Source: Candidatus Cryptobacteroides avicola (GTDB lineage Bacteria > Bacteroidota > Bacteroidia > Bacteroidales > UBA932). Taken from it: 32,595 nucleotides of DNA. The notes beneath the pieces are model-generated. The model worked only from the letters and a program-made list of their open reading frames with translations, was not told where the DNA came from and made no database searches. Position numbers and translations under genes: made by a program. Where the stretch lies: assembly GCA_017695115.1 (NCBI GenBank), contig JADILV010000052.1, forward strand, positions 1 through 32,595, in the 5' to 3' direction. Below are positions 7,491-16,264 of this stretch, piece after piece. Numbering within the stretch: position 1 is the first letter of the stretch; each line of letters begins with the position of its first letter.

Positions 7491-10400
7491 TTATTCACCT
7501 GGATCAGACATAAAAAGCTCCACATCACCGTACAGTCCGTAATCAAAGAGGCTGTAATCTTCTCCGGGAGGCATCGGCCCGAAAATATTTTTCCACTCCC
7601 ATGGACCGCCTATGCCTGCCGGAGGATTGTTGTGATGTGGCCCCTGCAGATTCCTCATGCTGCCCACAATCCTTACCTCAACTGTGTTTTCCCCGTCTTT
7701 GACAAGGTCAGTAACATCCAGAGCAAACGGCTGATAAGCGATCAGTCCGGCATATTCTCCGTTTACAGACACTTCGGCCACGGTCCCTTTCCACTGCCCG
7801 AGTCTGACCTCGAACCTGCGGTCTCCAGCAGTAGGGACATTGAAATCCCTGCTGTAGGAAACACCCCAAGAATAAAACGGATAACCCTGATCTTTCCAGC
7901 TTCCGCGTATCAAAGTATCCCGGCCTGCAGCAATGGACCATCCTCTGCCGGACGGCTCAAGTACAAAATTTCCCAGCACGTAAACCGGTTCTATTTCGGC
8001 GAATACATCCATGACTTCTGTTTCAAGGGATACAGTATTGTCTCCGACTTGAAGAAGTCCCGCAATGTCAAATACACCGCACAACCTGTCAAACCACCAT
8101 TTGTCCGGTTCCGGATCGACATTCCTGCCGTTTACGGAAACTCTCCACAACAATGGTTTTTCTATTACCAGCTTCACTGGCGAACCATCATCAGGCAAAG
8201 ACCTGACATCGATATGATACCTGACTTCCACATCTTCATGTCGCGGTGCACGGCCTTTTTTTACGTATTCCGACCGGAACTGTACCGTTTCTCCCCACGG
8301 ATTGCCGTTATAGCCGGCTTCCGTATAATATTTATAGGCAGCATCGGCAAAATGTATGCTTTCATATTTCCTGCCGGCAAGTTCCAGGTCACAGAAATCC
8401 ACATAAAGGACATTAAGAGAATCCATACATACCGACATTTCGCTGTCAGAAGCAATTTCATTGCCGCATGCACGGATATCGCGTGCAGGAAACTTTTCCG
8501 GAACACCGGCATGGACAAAAAGCAACAAACTTCCGGCCGGAGGCAATACGACATTGAAAGAAAGTCCGTCTGCATTGCGTCTGAATGGATAAAAATAACA
8601 TTTCCCGGAAAATGCATCCATTTCAGTAACTGATACCCCGTCAAGAGAGACAGAGAACGAACTGCTTTTATCCAGCGACGGATTTACCATGAAAAGAAGC
8701 TGCCCGTCACGATACTGACGTCTCTGATGATATGGTACGGCACCGGACATGTCATTGAACCGGATTTCCAAAAGAGACGAAAGCAATGATATGAACTCAG
8801 GAGTTCCTTTACAATACCGGACATTCCCGCCGGAAATGATTTCAGAGACATCTGCCGGGGCGCCGTCTACCATCTCCGGCAGTGATTCCAGCACAAGTCT
8901 CCCGCCATTCCGGACAAACTCCCCAAGCAAAGCCAATGAAGAAGATTCGATATTAATCATTTCAGGAGGGAGTACGACCGTACTGTAAGAACGGTGACCG
9001 ACAATCAGATTTTCCCCCTCTACACGGGCATGACCCTCCAATATCCGCTCGCAGCCCAGATCATATTCCACCTGCGCCTTTTCAATGTCAGTGACGAATT
9101 TCTGGAAAGAATTACCGATATCCCATAAATATGAATTGCTCCCTGCAACGGAAAAACTGCACCACAGTGAAGTCGTCGGCTCCATGACAAGTATGTCATT
9201 CAGTTGCTCTCCTTTACTCAGTGCTACAGACAATCTCGAGAAATAATCATTCTGGGTCCTGTAATACGGCCACCACGGATTCGGTTTTGAAAACACCGGA
9301 GGATAATCATATTTGCGGCTTCCGTCAAGATGCATCTTCACAAGATGCTGGTTCATGAAATTCACTCCTAGAACATACTCCCAATCACCGAGCCTTTTCA
9401 TATCTTCAAACGTGACATCCCAGCCTGCTCCGCCGTAAGTCTCGCTCAAAGTCCGCTCGTATCCCATCTGGTTGGCGACACTCCCCAATTCCTTAATTGC
9501 CCGGACATTCCCGAACTGTGCCTGCGGAGATACCTCGTTGAACTGGTTGAAAAGCATATCCACACCTGGCATCTGGTGATAGGCGTACATGGCCATATTG
9601 TCAGGACCGGATCCGATGGCAGGCCAGTTATGTTCCCAGTAATGCCCTGTCCATTTCAGTTCTCTTTTTTCACACCAATCATGCATAGGCACTGACCACC
9701 TGTCAATGAACAGATCAAGAAGGACGCTTTGGTAATCATGCCGGACTTTACGCCAGTTCCCTTCCTCTACAAAAAGTCCCGGCAGATTATCTTCCAGGCT
9801 GTAGCCCCATTTGGACAGGAATTCAGAAAAGAGATCCGGAGTCCATCTCACCCCGCCGGGAGAATCTATCTGTGGCTCGTCCGAAAAAACGCCTTTGATA
9901 TCTTTCATCCTTTCTCCCAATGCCTGTTCATAACCGTCCAGAGTAATTTCAATGAACTGTTCCGAGACTCCGTCAACCATCAGGTCAACATAAGGAAAAC
10001 CTGCATTCCATGCAGAAGCCACGTTATATGTCTTGCGGAACAGCCTGAAATCCCCGTTCTTTCCGACATAATCCTGTAGTTTATCCGTTATATTCTGATA
10101 TCCATCACCTTGTTTAGATAGTATTACAATATAAGGAGACGTATCATCAGGAATCATATCAGCAGTTTCCATGACCAGCCCCTGTCCCTGGTCATATGAC
10201 TCCGGCATCTGCTCCTGTACATATCCTCCGGCAAATCCGCTCGGATATGAATTTTCATCGTAAATCCATACATCCAGCCCGACCTTCCTGCATTCATCAA
10301 CGGCAAATCTGTACAATGACATCCACTCTTCTGAAAGATATTCGGTAACCAGCCCCGGCCTGGGATGAATGAATACACCGCCGAAACCTGCCTGCTTCAT

Positions 10401-10613
10401 TTCTTCTATTGAAATCCGTATCTCCTGTTCGTTCTCTTGCCCGTTCCATACCCACAACGGGGCCGGACGGTATCCGGCAGGAGGATCGGTAAAATCTTCC
10501 ATCAGTTCACTGAAACTGTCTGTAGCATCTTCATTACAGCATCCTGCAAAAGACAGAAGCAGCATAGCGACAGGCCATACCAAGGTAAAAGACAAGCTGG
10601 ATTTATTTTTCAT
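7491..10613 (-). CDS. GH106-like glycoside hydrolase, lipoprotein
   Basis: The 1040-residue product begins with a lipoprotein signal (SFAG followed by Cys25). The N-terminal half has the features of large GH106-related enzymes of Bacteroidota: PLWVWNG near residue 55, GFGGVFIHPRPG, VDECRKVGLDVWIYDENSYPSG, and an acidic strand end in GVFSDEP. Those parts suggest a TIM-barrel catalytic domain. The C-terminal third contains beta-sandwich modules with VSVNGRNVD and EVSVNGEYAGLIAYQPF, as in galactose-binding-like domains. GH106 members remove alpha-L-rhamnose from plant polysaccharides, but related unclassified enzymes have similar N-termini, so substrate is uncertain. I start at the ATG at 10613; a TTG at 10637 overlaps the stop codon of the upstream gene and would add eight residues ahead of the signal peptide. 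The genes are 20 bases apart. Confidence 0.72.
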   Translation of the reverse strand: MKNKSSLSFTLVWPVAMLLLSFAGCCNEDATDSFSELMEDFTDPPAGYRPAPLWVWNGQENEQEIRISIEEMKQAGFGGVFIHPRPGLVTEYLSEEWMSLYRFAVDECRKVGLDVWIYDENSYPSGFAGGYVQEQMPESYDQGQGLVMETADMIPDDTSPYIVILSKQGDGYQNITDKLQDYVGKNGDFRLFRKTYNVASAWNAGFPYVDLMVDGVSEQFIEITLDGYEQALGERMKDIKGVFSDEPQIDSPGGVRWTPDLFSEFLSKWGYSLEDNLPGLFVEEGNWRKVRHDYQSVLLDLFIDRWSVPMHDWCEKRELKWTGHYWEHNWPAIGSGPDNMAMYAYHQMPGVDMLFNQFNEVSPQAQFGNVRAIKELGSVANQMGYERTLSETYGGAGWDVTFEDMKRLGDWEYVLGVNFMNQHLVKMHLDGSRKYDYPPVFSKPNPWWPYYRTQNDYFSRLSVALSKGEQLNDILVMEPTTSLWCSFSVAGSNSYLWDIGNSFQKFVTDIEKAQVEYDLGCERILEGHARVEGENLIVGHRSYSTVVLPPEMINIESSSLALLGEFVRNGGRLVLESLPEMVDGAPADVSEIISGGNVRYCKGTPEFISLLSSLLEIRFNDMSGAVPYHQRRQYRDGQLLFMVNPSLDKSSSFSVSLDGVSVTEMDAFSGKCYFYPFRRNADGLSFNVVLPPAGSLLLFVHAGVPEKFPARDIRACGNEIASDSEMSVCMDSLNVLYVDFCDLELAGRKYESIHFADAAYKYYTEAGYNGNPWGETVQFRSEYVKKGRAPRHEDVEVRYHIDVRSLPDDGSPVKLVIEKPLLWRVSVNGRNVDPEPDKWWFDRLCGVFDIAGLLQVGDNTVSLETEVMDVFAEIEPVYVLGNFVLEPSGRGWSIAAGRDTLIRGSWKDQGYPFYSWGVSYSRDFNVPTAGDRRFEVRLGQWKGTVAEVSVNGEYAGLIAYQPFALDVTDLVKDGENTVEVRIVGSMRNLQGPHHNNPPAGIGGPWEWKNIFGPMPPGEDYSLFDYGLYGDVELFMSDPGE

Positions 10614-10633
10614 AATGCAGAGCAATGATTTTT

Positions 10634-13477
10634 TCAATACAGTTTTACATCCTCCTCAAGCCCAAGACTGCGCTTTGAATGTGCATACCTTTTTGCTGCC
10701 TTGTTTCCGGTAAGTGAATCAGCATAATTACCCAGAGGAGTCACTACTTTAACCTTTATGACATTTTCTCCTTCTTTCAACATGCCTGTGACATTGAACC
10801 TGTGGCAGCCGTACCAGCAGGTACCGGCTTTCTCTCCGTTCACGAACAGTTCAGTGACGCCCCTGACTTTCCCAAGATCAATGACCGATATACTCTCCGG
10901 TGATTCCGGAGCGAATACAGTAGTATAACTGACGGTTCCGGCAAAAGAGCGGAGCCACGGGAATGGCAATGAGTTGAAATCCTGGAGCCGCTCCATCCTG
11001 AACTCTTTGACAGAACCATTAAAATGCTCTGCCCTGACATCCCATACTCCATTCACCGTGGCACAGATTTCCGGTCTTGATGGCAGAGGGGTATAGTAAG
11101 TGCCGTCCGTCTCATCGTCAAACACGATGAACACCGACTCGGCAGGATTGAGCTCCACATGCAGTTTCCGTCCCTCAGCAGCCAGCATGTAACGCTCACC
11201 GGTCTCCGGAATCCACACCCAGGCCTGCTTGCCGGCTACTCCATCCGGAAATTCCGCCTGGAACTCCTGCACGGCCTTACTGTTGAAATTGGTCACAAAG
11301 AATATATCCCTGTTCCGGGATTTATAATAATTCCAGAATACCCATTTCACCGGTCTGTCTATTTTGACATACGGTTCAATCCCGTATTTTTCCTGTACCG
11401 TCCCGTACCATTCCGTCAGGTTTCCCTCCGGAGACTCTGTGAACAGGAAACGGTCAGGATAATTCTCCTCGATCCTTCCAATGATACGCTCCACTTCAAC
11501 TGTTTTCTTTTCATAATCATTGAAACCAGCACTCTTGTGAGGTTTCTTCCCGATGCAAAGGATCCTGCCACCAGAAGCGGCAAATTTCTCCAGTTTGGCC
11601 GCCGTCTCCGGAGACATGCTCTCCACCTCCATAAGGATCAGCCATTTGTATGATCTCGGACCGAACGAGAGCCTTCCGTTCCTGACCTTCGACCGGCAGA
11701 TTATATTCTCGCTGACATAATCACAGCCGTTACCGTTCTGGTGAAGGTTCTGCCACAAATCATGGGCGTAATCAGGATAGACGTTCACCGGATACGGATC
11801 CCTCTGCTGGCCAAGAACCGACCACATGTCTTCCAACGGATGGAGAATAGCGACATCGGCCTGAGGCACACTGTTCTGCAGTACGGCGGAAATCCTTGCC
11901 TTGTAGTCAGTCCACAGTCTGTAATACGGGTACATCGTGTTCTGCTCACTGAAATACTCGCCGTACTTTATCCAGCCCGGAAAACCCGTCTGCAGATTCG
12001 GGCTGTAATTGAATCCGTGCAGTATGGAACTGTTGACCCCGGAAACATTGCTCATATCCCCGGCAATCTTTATTTCTTCAAGAGTAGACTGGAAAATCTC
12101 CCCGGTATTGGTAATCTCTTCGCAGCTGACCAGACCGTTGCCGGCAAGCAGGGAACCTGAAGCAACGAACTTGTTTATCATAGAATGGGCGTGGCCGGTA
12201 AAGATATCCTTATCCGGATAAGCCGTCCCGAGACTGTCCCTGAACCATGTTTCACATTCCGGGATATCGATATACATCGAAGACTCGATGGGATGAAGGG
12301 CTCTCCCGTAGGCCTGGATCCTGGACTTCAGTCCGTTTCTGTGGCACCATGCGTTGAATGTGTCCAGAAAATTGTCCTTGAAAAGCTTTATCTGGAAATG
12401 CTCGAAATCATTCCGTACACGGTACACAATGTCTTCTTTTATATCTTCAGAAAACTCGCATCCGTAATCTTCAGGCAAAGGATCACCCATTGTCCCCACT
12501 TTCCTAATAATATAAGGAAGATATGGATCAAGAGGATAATCATAATATTCCTCCCACTCCGCCATCATGTCATCGCACCAATTGGCACCTTCCAGTTCGA
12601 AACTATCGACGAACGCAGCCCTGATCAGTCCCTTCATTTCAGGAGATGTGTAATCGAGCTTTTCCGAAAGCCTGTCGAGATAGTTCAGCACCGCGTCCTT
12701 GTCAAAATGATTCAAGACAGGACCGCACGCCCCGGGAGCGCCCTCTATCACATTCATGTAACCTGTCATCTTGACAAAGAAATATATGACATGCTTGCCG
12801 GCCGGAATATTGACAGTCAGAATCTCGTCACCGGCGATATTGTCATAGCAGATGCCTTCAGTAAATTTATCGATATACCGAGGCATGACACGTACATACA
12901 TAAGTGTTTTCTCCGGAGTGCCGTTTCTGGACATGATAGGAGGATCTACCCTCCGGAGCAAATCGTCTTTTGATATGGAAAAAACGGTTCCCGTACTGCC
13001 TCCATCTACCGTTTCCGTCTCGACAGTAAGCATCTGAAGCTGATGTTCCCGAGGAAGGAATTCTCCGCCGAAAGGCCAACCAGAACCACCGATCATATCA
13101 CACACCATGCCCCTTTCCCTGCATTCCTTTGCCGCCAACCTGACCATACGGGCCCAATCATCCGACAGATAAGGCATTTCCTTATAGCCAAGAGTATCAG
13201 CTTCATCTGCAAACCTGATCGAGTTGATCTCGACTCCTCCGAGCCCCATACCTTGCATGACATCAAGCTCTCTGACAATCTCTTTTTCATCAAGACGCAG
13301 ACCGTTCCACCACCATCTGGCATAAGGCCTGTATTTTGAATCCGGATTTTTGAATAATGCATACAGATCATCAGACTCTATTCTGATAGAGCCTTTTGAC
13401 GGAAGCTGTTCCGCACTGCAAACCGAAAATATGGCTGCGCCGATGACGATGCCGGCAAATAAACGCTTAAAACACAT
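10634..13477 (-). CDS. GH106-like glycoside hydrolase, exported
   Basis: The ATG at 13477 opens a signal peptide (MCFKRLFAGIVIGAAIFSVCSA), so I prefer it over the one 39 bases upstream. The 947-residue protein carries PYARWWWNG and MGLGGVEINSIRF near the N-terminus, then GMVCDMIGGSGWPFGG. The central part has VDSFELEGANWCDDMMAEW, and the C-terminus holds a beta-sandwich with GVTELFVNGEKAGTCW. This is the usual architecture of GH106 alpha-L-rhamnosidases and their relatives. It is related to the gene directly downstream but not a recent duplicate, since only short motifs are shared. Together they probably act on one glycan in the periplasm. No SusC/SusD pair, sulfatase or sensor lies beside them, so the uptake system must be encoded elsewhere. 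Substrate is inferred from family only. Confidence 0.75.
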   Translation of the reverse strand: MCFKRLFAGIVIGAAIFSVCSAEQLPSKGSIRIESDDLYALFKNPDSKYRPYARWWWNGLRLDEKEIVRELDVMQGMGLGGVEINSIRFADEADTLGYKEMPYLSDDWARMVRLAAKECRERGMVCDMIGGSGWPFGGEFLPREHQLQMLTVETETVDGGSTGTVFSISKDDLLRRVDPPIMSRNGTPEKTLMYVRVMPRYIDKFTEGICYDNIAGDEILTVNIPAGKHVIYFFVKMTGYMNVIEGAPGACGPVLNHFDKDAVLNYLDRLSEKLDYTSPEMKGLIRAAFVDSFELEGANWCDDMMAEWEEYYDYPLDPYLPYIIRKVGTMGDPLPEDYGCEFSEDIKEDIVYRVRNDFEHFQIKLFKDNFLDTFNAWCHRNGLKSRIQAYGRALHPIESSMYIDIPECETWFRDSLGTAYPDKDIFTGHAHSMINKFVASGSLLAGNGLVSCEEITNTGEIFQSTLEEIKIAGDMSNVSGVNSSILHGFNYSPNLQTGFPGWIKYGEYFSEQNTMYPYYRLWTDYKARISAVLQNSVPQADVAILHPLEDMWSVLGQQRDPYPVNVYPDYAHDLWQNLHQNGNGCDYVSENIICRSKVRNGRLSFGPRSYKWLILMEVESMSPETAAKLEKFAASGGRILCIGKKPHKSAGFNDYEKKTVEVERIIGRIEENYPDRFLFTESPEGNLTEWYGTVQEKYGIEPYVKIDRPVKWVFWNYYKSRNRDIFFVTNFNSKAVQEFQAEFPDGVAGKQAWVWIPETGERYMLAAEGRKLHVELNPAESVFIVFDDETDGTYYTPLPSRPEICATVNGVWDVRAEHFNGSVKEFRMERLQDFNSLPFPWLRSFAGTVSYTTVFAPESPESISVIDLGKVRGVTELFVNGEKAGTCWYGCHRFNVTGMLKEGENVIKVKVVTPLGNYADSLTGNKAAKRYAHSKRSLGLEEDVKLY

Positions 13478-13515
13478 GATATTGTTATGATAATTTCTCC
13501 GACAAAGAAAATCCA

Positions 13516-13528
13516 TTTCCCCGGGAAA
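13516..13528. promoter_or_regulatory. Near-perfect palindrome upstream of the glycosidase pair
   Basis: TTTCCC-C-GGGAAA, two 6-base arms around one central base, lies about 40 bases upstream of the first glycosidase start codon. The 192 bases between that gene and pgk contain no clear TAnnTTTG box towards the glycosidases; the nearest is a poor match, TTTCTTTG. The palindrome could be an operator for a regulated promoter, but the evidence is its symmetry and position only. Confidence 0.25.
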
Positions 13529-13616
13529 CCATATAACAATTCTGACATATTTTTTTCAGATTATGACAACTACAAACGCACCATCACCGCATCTGCAATC
13601 CGGCTCATCTGCATGC

Positions 13617-13650
13617 AAAAAAAAGCGGGGCGGCTGACCAGCCGCCCCGC
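13617..13650 (-). terminator. Intrinsic terminator of pgk
   Basis: An 11-bp perfect G/C-rich stem (GCGGGGCGGCT with AGCCGCCCCGC, four-base loop) lies 20 bases beyond the pgk stop codon. In the minus-strand transcript it is followed directly by eight U residues. This is a textbook Rho-independent terminator and also separates pgk from the glycosidase genes downstream in the same direction. Confidence 0.95.
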
Positions 13651-13669
13651 CTGCATTCCGCTACGGTTA

Positions 13670-14923
13670 TTACTCGCGGATAGCTGCGATACCTGGAAGT
13701 TCTTTACCCTCAAGGTATTCAAGCATTGCTCCGCCGCCGGTTGAAACGTAGCTTACTTTCTTCGCATAACCCATCTGAGTTACAGCAGCGACTGAGTCAC
13801 CGCCGCCGATAAGGGTGAATGCGCCGTTCTCAGTAGCCTTGGCAAGCATTTCAGCCACGCGGTTGGTACCCTTTGCGAATGAAGGGATTTCAAATACGCC
13901 TACAGGGCCGTTCCAGAGAATGGTCTTTGACTTCATGATAACATCTTCCCATGCTGCAAGTGTGCTAGGGGCGGCATCGACGCCTTCCCAGCCGTCAGGA
14001 ATCTCGGAGTTGCTGCAGATCTTGGTGTTGGCACCTTCTGCAAACGCATCGGCGATAACGACCTCTTTGGAAAGATAAAGCTTCACGCCTTTTTCCTCTG
14101 CCTTCTTCAGGGTGTCAAGGGCAAGCTGCTGCTGGTCATCCTCGCAGAGGGAGTTTCCGATCTTTCCGCCCTGTGCCTTTACAAAGGTATATACCATACC
14201 GCCGCCGATGATCATGTTGTCAACTACATCGAAAAGATGCTCGATGATGCCGATCTTTGAAGAAACCTTGGCACCTCCGATGATTGCGGTTACAGGACGC
14301 TCAGGATTATTCACCACTCTTTCAAGAGCCTTGATTTCACCTTCCATCAGGTAACCGAACATCTTGTCATTAGGGAAATATTTGGCGATAAGGGCTGTAG
14401 AAGCGTGTGCGCGGTGTGCAGTACCGAATGCATCGTTCACATAGCAGTCACCGTATGAAGCAAGCTTCCCGACGAATTTCTTCTGGCTTTCCTTTACGGC
14501 AGCCTTTGCGGCTTTCTTCTCTTCGTCAGTAACATCCTCAGCAAGTCCTCTCGGCTTGCCTTCCTCTTCTGCGTAGAAACGGAGGTTTTCAAGTACGAGG
14601 ACTTCACCTGGCTTGAGTGCAGCGACCTGTTCGTCTGCATTCATGCAGTCGTCGGCGAACTTCACAGGGACTCCGAGCAGCTCCTGCACGCGGCCGAGGA
14701 TATGTTTGAGAGAGAATTTTTCAGTAACTCCCTTAGGACGGCCGAGGTGTGACATGATGATTACAGAACCGCCTTTCTCAAGGATTTTCTTGAGAGTAGG
14801 GACAGCTGCCCTGATACGGGTATCATCTGTAATTTCGAACTTCTCGTTAAGAGGAACGTTGAAGTCAACTCTGACAAGGGCTTTCTTGCCGGAGAAATCG
14901 TAAGTATCAATACTCTGCTGCAT
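13670..14923 (-). CDS. pgk: Phosphoglycerate kinase
   Basis: The 417-residue product is of normal length and shows the family motifs in order: [12 protein letters not shown] near residue 16, MSHLGRPKG near residue 58, the substrate-binding NDAFGTAHR near residue 165, GGAKVSSK with IGGGMVYTF, and the nucleotide-binding [10 protein letters not shown] close to the C-terminus. The enzyme transfers the acyl phosphate of 1,3-bisphosphoglycerate to ADP in glycolysis and runs in reverse in gluconeogenesis. It is a single-gene unit: a TAACTTTG promoter box lies upstream, a hairpin fills the start of the leader, and a strong terminator follows. No other glycolytic gene is adjacent. Confidence 0.98.
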   Translation of the reverse strand: MQQSIDTYDFSGKKALVRVDFNVPLNEKFEITDDTRIRAAVPTLKKILEKGGSVIIMSHLGRPKGVTEKFSLKHILGRVQELLGVPVKFADDCMNADEQVAALKPGEVLVLENLRFYAEEEGKPRGLAEDVTDEEKKAAKAAVKESQKKFVGKLASYGDCYVNDAFGTAHRAHASTALIAKYFPNDKMFGYLMEGEIKALERVVNNPERPVTAIIGGAKVSSKIGIIEHLFDVVDNMIIGGGMVYTFVKAQGGKIGNSLCEDDQQQLALDTLKKAEEKGVKLYLSKEVVIADAFAEGANTKICSNSEIPDGWEGVDAAPSTLAAWEDVIMKSKTILWNGPVGVFEIPSFAKGTNRVAEMLAKATENGAFTLIGGGDSVAAVTQMGYAKKVSYVSTGGGAMLEYLEGKELPGIAAIRE

Positions 14924-14957
14924 AATGATATGTAATTAAAAGTTTTCTTTTACTTCC

Positions 14958-14991
14958 TGTGCCGGAGATGATTACGGATTCTTCCGGCACA
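14958..14991 (-). other. Inverted repeat at the 5' end of the pgk transcript
   Basis: Nine-base perfect arms TGTGCCGGA (14958-14966) and TCCGGCACA (14983-14991) enclose a 16-base loop. Because the -7 box lies at 14997-15004, transcription would start close to 14990, so the stem would form the extreme 5' end of the mRNA. Such 5'-terminal stems can protect transcripts from decay. It could also be a DNA operator. Confidence 0.45.
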
Positions 14992-14996
14992 CCATG

Positions 14997-15004
14997 CAAA
15001 GTTA
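14997..15004 (-). promoter_or_regulatory. -7 box of pgk
   Basis: TAACTTTG on the minus strand, 73 bases upstream of the pgk start codon, fits TAnnTTTG. No TTG lies at the canonical distance. The A/T-rich DNA upstream is shared with the divergent promoter at 15057-15064. Confidence 0.6.
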
Positions 15005-15056
15005 CTAAAAATATTCAACATGAAACAGTTTGGCCGCAAATTAAGAAACAGTTTGC

Positions 15057-15064
15057 TATCTTTG
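15057..15064 (+). promoter_or_regulatory. -7 box of the RlmI-like methyltransferase gene
   Basis: TATCTTTG ends 21 bases before the ATG at 15086. A TTG at 15030-15032 is 24 bases upstream, slightly farther than the usual 19-21. The box lies inside the longer possible reading frame, which supports the start at 15086. Confidence 0.65.
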
Positions 15065-15085
15065 CGGCATCTAAAACATACGGAT

Positions 15086-16051
15086 ATGACGATTGAATCC
15101 CCGGGAAAGTTCTGGAAAGACTATGAACTTATAGATTCTGGCAATTTCGAGAAATTGGAAAGGTTCGGACAATACATAATGTCCCGGCCCGAGCCGAAGG
15201 CGCTTTGGGACAAAAGTATGAGTGAATCCGAATGGAACAGGCTCATCCACACCAGGTTCAAGACCGGCGCAGGTTTCGGGAAAGCAGGAAAAGAAGACAG
15301 CGGGACCTGGGAAATGCTGAAAAGGATGAACGACCAGTGGACAATCAGATACAGCGGAGAGCAGCCCGGCCTTGATTTCAGGCTGAGGCTCGGACTGACT
15401 TCATTCAAGCACGTAGGCGTCTTTCCCGAACAGTCAAGCAACTGGGAATACATCTACCGTCAGACGAAGATGCTGGCAGGGAAAGCCGAAGCGGAAGGGA
15501 AACCGAAGCCTAAAGTGCTGAACCTTTTTGCATATACCGGAGCGGCATCACTCGCCGCCAAAGCCGCCGGAGCGGATGTGACACATCTGGATTCGGTCCG
15601 TCAGGTGGTCACATGGGCCAGGGAGAACATGGAGCTCAGCCATCTGGACAATATCCGCTGGGTAGTCGAGGATGCTTTGAAGTTCGCCCGCAGGGAGGCC
15701 AGAAGAGGCAATGTGTATCAAGGCATAATCCTGGACCCGCCTGCTTACGGGCACGGCCCCGACGGGGAAAAATGGAAACTGGACGAATGTCTTTTCGATA
15801 TCCTCAAATGCGTTGCGGCAATCCTTGCCCCGAAAGACAGTTTCATGGTACTTAACCTTTATTCGAACGGGTATTCGGCAGTCCTTGGAGAAACTGTCGT
15901 AAAACAGGCTTTCGGAATCGGGCAGCAGGACAACAGAGACATTACAGCTTCCGGAAACCAACCGGTCGAAACCGGCTGCGGAGAGCTCGTCCTGCAGGAC
16001 AGCTTCGGGAAGAAGCTGCCACTGAGCATATTTGTCAGACTCAGCAGATAA
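15086..16051 (+). CDS. Class I SAM-dependent methyltransferase, RlmI-like
   Basis: The 321-residue protein starts MTIESPGKFWKDYELID just after a promoter box; an upstream in-frame ATG at 15020 would lie before the box. The SAM-binding motif is VLNLFAYTGAASLAAKAAGA (about residues 151-170), followed by an acidic strand end in VTHLDSV and the motif LDPPAYGHG (about residues 218-226). The DPPAYG motif and overall layout match the family of 23S rRNA cytosine-C5 methyltransferases related to RlmI and RlmK. The N-terminal PUA RNA-binding domain of RlmI is absent, so target recognition must differ. It stands alone, convergent with tRNA-Ala, with a shared hairpin between them. The modified nucleotide is not predictable from sequence. 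Confidence 0.82.
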   Translation: MTIESPGKFWKDYELIDSGNFEKLERFGQYIMSRPEPKALWDKSMSESEWNRLIHTRFKTGAGFGKAGKEDSGTWEMLKRMNDQWTIRYSGEQPGLDFRLRLGLTSFKHVGVFPEQSSNWEYIYRQTKMLAGKAEAEGKPKPKVLNLFAYTGAASLAAKAAGADVTHLDSVRQVVTWARENMELSHLDNIRWVVEDALKFARREARRGNVYQGIILDPPAYGHGPDGEKWKLDECLFDILKCVAAILAPKDSFMVLNLYSNGYSAVLGETVVKQAFGIGQQDNRDITASGNQPVETGCGELVLQDSFGKKLPLSIFVRLSR

Positions 16052-16076
16052 ACGGAGACTACATACCAAAAACAGT

Positions 16077-16100
16077 AAAGGGGCCGACAATGGCCCCTTT
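16077..16100. terminator. Bidirectional hairpin terminator between the methyltransferase gene and tRNA-Ala
   Basis: A perfect 9-bp stem AAAGGGGCC / GGCCCCTTT with a 6-base loop sits between two convergent genes. In the minus-strand (tRNA) direction it is followed by the U-rich CTTTACTGTTTTT. In the plus direction only three U residues of the stem plus ACTTG follow, so it should work best for the tRNA transcript. Confidence 0.75.
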
Positions 16101-16105
16101 ACTTG

Positions 16106-16179
<74 letters not shown>

Positions 16180-16189
16180 ATTGCGGCTG

Positions 16190-16220
16190 CAAAGATAAGG
16201 CTATCCTATGAAATTTGCAA
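16190..16220 (-). promoter_or_regulatory. Promoter of tRNA-Ala
   Basis: TATCTTTG (16190-16197) with TTG (16218-16220) 20 bases upstream on the minus strand matches the full Bacteroidota consensus. The tRNA begins 10 bases after the -7 box, so the 5' leader is only a few bases. Confidence 0.85.
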
Positions 16221-16264
16221 CCCCTGTCACAAAGATTCCGGAGCAGGTCCGGAACGATGCCGGA

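Noticed and set aside
7632..8633. 333-codon open frame on the plus strand opposite the lipidated glycosidase
   Set aside because: Its translation is low-complexity and unlike any family I know, while the opposite strand encodes clear enzyme motifs throughout.
12185..12973. 262-codon open frame on the plus strand opposite the second glycosidase
   Set aside because: Antisense shadow of a conserved catalytic region; no promoter box or export signal.
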